From JAJRXR01 sp044439985 (GTDB lineage: Bacteria > Planctomycetota > Phycisphaerae > Phycisphaerales > UBA1924): DNA of 10,397 bases. Positions 6,900 to 10,397 of this stretch are shown here, piece after piece. Each line of letters starts with the position of its first letter. The stretch's first letter is position 1. The translations under genes were made by a program, and so were the position numbers. Below the pieces are notes generated by a model that saw only the letters and a list, made by a program, of their open reading frames with translations, was not told the origin of the DNA and searched no databases. The DNA lies in assembly GCA_044439985.1 (NCBI GenBank), contig JBITAG010000305.1, positions 1-10,397 of the forward strand, given 5' to 3'.

Positions 6900-8069
6900 A
6901 TGGACCGACACAAGGCCCGGATGCCTGACATGAACCCATCAGATTTTTCCGATTCCACCGCCCCTCCCTTCGACCGAGTGGGCGCCGACGCCGTCTCGCT
7001 CGATCACCAGAGCCTCATCACCCTCGCCGGCTGCAACTACCTCGGGCTGGCCCATGATCCAGCCGTCCTCCGGGCGGCCCACGACGCCCTGGACCAGTAC
7101 GGCCTGAGCACCTCCGCCTCAAGACGCACCTCGGGCAACACCCGCGAGCACACCGCCCTCGAGGCCGAACTGGCGGACTTCCTCGGCTTCGAGGGCGCCG
7201 TGCTCACCCCCGACGGGTACACCGCGAACCTCGTGGCGGCTCAGCGGCTCGCGATGGATTGCTGCGTGGCTCTCCTGGACGAGCGGGCCCACGCCAGCCT
7301 CGTCGATGCGGCCCGGTGCGCGGGGCTCGAAGTGCGCACCTACCCCCACCTCGACCACGCCGCCGCGGGAGCCCTGGCGGGCGAGCACCGCGACCGGGGG
7401 GTCGCCGTGATGACCGACAGTGTCTTCGCAACCGACGGCGCGATCGCGCCGCTGCGTGAACTCGCCGCGGCCCTCCCGGAATCCAACGCCTACCTCCTCG
7501 TCGACGACTGCCACGGTTTCTGTGTGCTCGGCGCCCAGGGCGAGGGAACCCTTGGCCATCTCGGCCTCCGAGATCCTCGGATCCGACAGACGACCACGCT
7601 GGCGAAGGGCCTGGGTTGTTTCGGTGGCGTCGCCTGCGGGCCCGCAACGTGGGCCGATCACGCCCGACGCACCTGCAACGCCGCGGTCTGCACCACCCCG
7701 GCGCCCCCCGCGGCGGCCTCGGCGGCACGCGCGGCCCTGCGTCTCGTGCGAGCGGAGCCCATCCGGATCGAACGCCTGCGCATGAACATCGACCGTCTGC
7801 GCACCACGATTCGAGCCGCGGGCTTCCCCGCTCACGACGCGATGATCCCGATCTTCGCGATCTGGTTGCCGTCTCCCGCGCAGACCCGCGCCCTCAGCTC
7901 CGCCCTGCGTGAGGAAGGGTTCTTCGTCCCGGCCAGCGAGTACCCCGGGGGACCGAGCGCGACGTACCTGAGGATCTCGGTAACCGCCCGGCACCGGGCC
8001 GAGGACCTCGACCGGTTCGGTGCGGCGCTCGCGAGACTGACCCCCAAGTGCCCCGCCCGCTCCGCATGA
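6900..8069 (+). CDS. PLP-dependent alpha-oxoamine synthase (BioF/KBL-like)
   Basis: This is a fold-type I pyridoxal-phosphate enzyme of the alpha-oxoamine synthase family, which condenses an amino acid with an acyl-CoA or acyl-ACP and releases CO2. Motifs in the 389-residue reading are NYLGL (46-50), the PLP-stacking His131 in HAS, VDDCH (201-205) with Asp202 for the PLP nitrogen and His205, and Schiff-base Lys236 in TLAKGLG. The carboxylate-binding LRIS segment is near the end. Spacing matches BioF (8-amino-7-oxononanoate synthase) closely. However, the usual Gly-X-Gly before SR is replaced by STSASRR (70-76), and the PPTVP-type motif near the C-terminus is lost, so the substrate is uncertain; BioF, KBL or serine palmitoyltransferase-like roles are all possible. 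It has 11 cysteines, several beside active-site motifs. ATGs at 6900, 6921 (AAGG 5 bases before) and 6930 are all possible starts. Its TGA overlaps the next start as ATGA. Confidence 0.82.
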   Translation: MDRHKARMPDMNPSDFSDSTAPPFDRVGADAVSLDHQSLITLAGCNYLGLAHDPAVLRAAHDALDQYGLSTSASRRTSGNTREHTALEAELADFLGFEGAVLTPDGYTANLVAAQRLAMDCCVALLDERAHASLVDAARCAGLEVRTYPHLDHAAAGALAGEHRDRGVAVMTDSVFATDGAIAPLRELAAALPESNAYLLVDDCHGFCVLGAQGEGTLGHLGLRDPRIRQTTTLAKGLGCFGGVACGPATWADHARRTCNAAVCTTPAPPAAASAARAALRLVRAEPIRIERLRMNIDRLRTTIRAAGFPAHDAMIPIFAIWLPSPAQTRALSSALREEGFFVPASEYPGGPSATYLRISVTARHRAEDLDRFGAALARLTPKCPARSA

Positions 8070-8914
8070 ACCGGCAAGACCTCCTCCACCTCGCGCTGGA
8101 CGTCGCCCGAGCCGGGGGCAAGGCGGCCATGACCCGTTTCCGTTCGGACAGCCTCGCTGTGGAGTCCAAGGCGGATGGTTCCGCGGTCACGGTCGCAGAC
8201 CGCCAGGCCGAGTCCGCCATGCGTCTGCTCCTCGACGCGCACGTTCCGGGCGACGCCGTCCTGGGTGAGGAGTTCTCAGGCGAACACCAGGAAGCGATCG
8301 ATTCCGAGGCCCCGCGTCAGTGGATCCTCGACCCCATCGACGGCACCGCCTCCTTCATTTGCGGGGTGCCGCTGTTCGGCACGCTCGTCGGAGTCGTGGA
8401 ACACGGGCGCCCCGTCATCGGCGTCATCCATCTGCCCGCGCTGGACGAGACGGTCTACGCCGCGACGGGGCTGGGCGCCTGGTCCCGCAAGGGAACCCGC
8501 CCACCGACCCGCGCGCACGTGTCCGCGATCACCCGGCCCGACCGGGCCACCCTCTGCACAACCTCCGACGACTACTTCCGGATGACCCGCACGCGATGGG
8601 TCTGGGAAGCCCTGCGCGATCGCGTCGCCTCCACGCGGGGGTGGAGCGACTGCTACGCGCTCGCCCTTCTCGCGACCGGGCGGATCGACGCGGTGGTCGA
8701 GCCCCCGGTCCTGCACCCGTGGGATGTCGCCGGTTGCATCCCCGTTGTCTTGGAGGCGGGGGGCCTCTGGACGGACTGGCACGGGGAGACCGGCGTTCAC
8801 GGGAGGTCGGCGCTCGTCGCGAACCGGGCGCTCCACCCGCGCCTGCTCGACCTCATTCGCAGCGCAGAGCCCTCGCCGCGATCGGCGCCCCCGCAGACCG
8901 ATCCACCCGCGTAG
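8066..8914 (+). CDS. hisN: Inositol monophosphatase family phosphatase, probable HisN histidinol-phosphatase
   Basis: This 282-residue metal-dependent phosphatase belongs to the inositol monophosphatase family. Metal-site motifs are Gly-Glu-Glu at 67-69, DPIDGT at 89-94, and PWD with Asp220; Lys35 with ADGSAVTVAD (36-45) forms the N-terminal family motif. The stretches SFICGVPLFGTL (96-107), CYALALLATGRID (196-208) and the EAGGLWTDW ending look most like the HisN type, which removes phosphate from L-histidinol phosphate in histidine synthesis. SuhB- or CysQ-type activity cannot be excluded. The ATG at 8066-8068 is chosen because it overlaps the upstream stop as ATGA; a GTG at 8048 would add six residues of no family character. 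No separate Shine-Dalgarno is seen, consistent with coupling. The last 15 or so residues are a Pro/Ser-rich tail. No other histidine gene is in the window, so the specific role is inferred from similarity only. Confidence 0.8.
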   Translation: MNRQDLLHLALDVARAGGKAAMTRFRSDSLAVESKADGSAVTVADRQAESAMRLLLDAHVPGDAVLGEEFSGEHQEAIDSEAPRQWILDPIDGTASFICGVPLFGTLVGVVEHGRPVIGVIHLPALDETVYAATGLGAWSRKGTRPPTRAHVSAITRPDRATLCTTSDDYFRMTRTRWVWEALRDRVASTRGWSDCYALALLATGRIDAVVEPPVLHPWDVAGCIPVVLEAGGLWTDWHGETGVHGRSALVANRALHPRLLDLIRSAEPSPRSAPPQTDPPA

Positions 8915-9031
8915 GGCCCTTGCGCGGTATCTCACACCCGCAACGCCTACAGTTGCCCCCTCCGACGCCCGCGCGGGCCCGGAGCGACCCCCTCATGACC
9001 GAACCCGCTTGGACGGCCCACGGGCCGGGGT

Positions 9032-9046
9032 GTGTTCCAGGAACAC
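9032..9046. promoter_or_regulatory. Perfect palindrome GTGTTCC-A-GGAACAC before sulP
   Basis: Two exact 7-base arms flank one central base, 41 bases before the favoured sulP start and 117 bases after hisN. Flanking CCGG (9025-9028) and CCGG (9049-9052) extend the symmetry imperfectly. There is no T-run, so it is not a terminator; the shape suits a dimeric repressor or activator site. Elsewhere in the 8915-9087 spacer are GCAAC/GTTGC (8940-8944 with 8952-8956) and a weak -10-like TACAGT (8948-8953) without a convincing -35. No known regulator consensus is recognised. Confidence 0.4.
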
Positions 9047-9087
9047 CACCGGATCCGCGATCGTCCTGCCTGCGCCCCGAGAGCCCG

Positions 9088-10397
9088 ATGTCCGAGATCA
9101 CCATTCGCCTGCCCAAGTTCCTCTCCGGGGGCGGTCCCGTCATCAACCTCCGCTCCGGACTGAGCGGTTCGCCGAAAGCGGACATCCTCTCCGGGCTCAC
9201 GGTCGCTCTCGCGCTCGTACCCGAAGCGGTCGCCTTCGCCTTTCTCGCAGGCGTCCCCCCGCTTGTCGGGCTCTACGCCGCATTCATCATCTGCCTCGTG
9301 ACCGCCGTGCTCGGCGGGCGCCCGGGGATGATCTCCGGCGCTACGGGGGCGATGGGCGTCGTCGTCGTCTCCCTCGTTGCCGACCACGGCATCGGATACC
9401 TCTTTCCGGCGGTTGTGCTCTGCGGCGTCATCCAGATCGTCGTCGGTCTGCTCAAGTTCGGACGCTTCATCCGCATTGTCCCCCACCCGGTCATGCTCGG
9501 CTTCGTCAACGGGCTGGCCGTCGTGATTCTGCTGGCGCAGTTCGGAAGCTTCAAGACGCTCGGGGACGATGGCGCGATGACCTTCCTGACCGGCACGCGA
9601 CTCTGGCTCATGCTCGCCCTCGTCGCCCTCACGATGGCGATCATCGCCTTTCTTCCGCGCCTGACCCGGGCCGGGCCCGCCTCGCTGGCCGCGATCCTGC
9701 TCGTTTCGATCGCCGCGGTGGCGATCAACCGGAACGCGTCGATCGGCGCCGAGACGGACAGCAACGACGGCCCGCGCCCCCTCCTCACCGTGGGCGACAT
9801 GCTTCTCGACAGCACGCGGGCCGCCAGCGTCAAAGCGGCGCAGCAGGAGAAGGACGCCGCGACCATCGCCGCCGTCACCGCCACCCTCCCCGCCGGCGTC
9901 GTCGCCTCGCCCGCCGCCCACGGGCCGATCGCGCCGCTCACCCCCGAGGAAACCGCGGCGGCGATCGCGGCGGTGGATGCGGCGAGCGTCGGGATCGCGG
10001 GCGGACTTCCCCGGCCCGCGTGGTGGGACTTCACCCTCCCGCCGCCCTCCCTCGCCACGCTCCTGGTCATCCTCCCCTACTCCCTCATCCTCGCGGGCGT
10101 TGGGCTGATCGAGTCCCTCATGACCCTCACCCTGATCGACGAACTCACCGACACCCGCGGGCGCAGCAACCGCGAGTGTGTCGGACAGGGCGTCGCGAAC
10201 GTCACGTGTGGCCTGTTCGGGGGCATGGGCGGGTGCGCCATGATCGGCCTGTCCCTCATCAACGTGAAGGCGGGCGGAAGAGGGCGCCTCTCCGGCATCA
10301 CCGCCGCCGTCGCCCTGCTGATCTTCATCCTCTTCCTCTCGCCCTACATCGAGGCGGTCCCGATGGCCGCGCTCGTGGGCGTCATGTTCATGGTCGT
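9088..10397 (+). CDS. SulP family anion transporter, 3' end beyond window
   Basis: This is an integral membrane transporter of the SulP (sulfate permease) family; members carry sulfate, bicarbonate, dicarboxylates or other anions. 436 codons are visible and the reading frame is still open at the window edge, so the C-terminal membrane end and any STAS domain are missing. The first core helix reads LSGLTVALALVPEAVAFAF (34-52), followed by the SGATGAMGVVVVSL segment, PHPVMLGFVNGLAVV, and later GLIESLMT and GGMGGCAMIG, all typical of the bacterial SulP group. Between TVGDM (234-238) and AGGLP (304-308) lies an Ala-rich hydrophilic insertion of about 65 residues. I favour ATG at 9088-9090, since the protein then starts in family style (MSEITIRLPKF). 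An in-frame ATG at 8995 with GGAG ten bases upstream would add 31 residues of non-family sequence. The substrate cannot be assigned. Confidence 0.9.
   Translation, partial: MSEITIRLPKFLSGGGPVINLRSGLSGSPKADILSGLTVALALVPEAVAFAFLAGVPPLVGLYAAFIICLVTAVLGGRPGMISGATGAMGVVVVSLVADHGIGYLFPAVVLCGVIQIVVGLLKFGRFIRIVPHPVMLGFVNGLAVVILLAQFGSFKTLGDDGAMTFLTGTRLWLMLALVALTMAIIAFLPRLTRAGPASLAAILLVSIAAVAINRNASIGAETDSNDGPRPLLTVGDMLLDSTRAASVKAAQQEKDAATIAAVTATLPAGVVASPAAHGPIAPLTPEETAAAIAAVDAASVGIAGGLPRPAWWDFTLPPPSLATLLVILPYSLILAGVGLIESLMTLTLIDELTDTRGRSNRECVGQGVANVTCGLFGGMGGCAMIGLSLINVKAGGRGRLSGITAAVALLIFILFLSPYIEAVPMAALVGVMFMV

Noticed and set aside
8048..8065. A GTG start for hisN at 8048.
   Set aside because: It adds only six residues (MPRPLR) without family character, whereas ATG at 8066 forms a standard ATGA stop-start overlap.
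8947..9921. A 324-codon minus-strand open frame over the sulP start.
   Set aside because: Its product is Gly, Asp, Glu and Arg-rich with no family motifs, and the opposite strand encodes an unmistakable SulP membrane core.

Overview
This is a GC-rich bacterial chromosome segment (roughly two-thirds G+C by eye), densely coded, with gaps no longer than about 200 bases. It shows no tRNA, rRNA, insertion sequence, CRISPR array or phage gene. The content is metabolic and transport-related. The organism cannot be fixed from these genes. The codon bias and Shine-Dalgarno signals that are often weak or absent (the clear exceptions are oppA and, to a lesser degree, oppB) would suit a Planctomycetota-like or similar high-GC Gram-negative lineage, but that is a low-confidence inference.

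Layout: (1) 2-214, plus strand: the last 70 residues of a Mn/Fe superoxide dismutase, followed by a strong intrinsic terminator at 346-382. (2) 416-6738, minus strand: a complete oligopeptide/dipeptide ABC importer operon in the order oppA (binding protein), oppB, oppC (permeases), oppD, oppF (ATPases). oppB/oppC overlap by ATGA and oppC/oppD by 8 bases. oppA is separated from oppB by 82 bases holding a small hairpin. OppC carries an unusual, highly acidic, helical insertion of about 130 residues after its first membrane helix. (3) 6739-6899: a divergent promoter region. (4) 6900-8914, plus strand: a PLP-dependent alpha-oxoamine synthase, coupled through an ATGA overlap to an inositol-monophosphatase-family phosphatase that most resembles HisN histidinol-phosphatase. 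(5) 8915-9087: a spacer with a perfect 15-base palindrome. (6) 9088 to the window end: a SulP-family anion transporter, cut off at its 3' end, with an alanine-rich insertion of about 65 residues.

The Opp proteins would work as one machine: OppA captures peptides outside the membrane, OppB and OppC form the channel, and OppD and OppF power it. The synthase and phosphatase are probably co-expressed, but a shared pathway is not proven. I see no clear new multi-gene system. The best leads are the OppC acidic insertion, the Cys-rich divergent oxoamine synthase with its coupled phosphatase, the palindromic candidate operators, and an apparent excess of the palindrome GCGATCGC in the right half.
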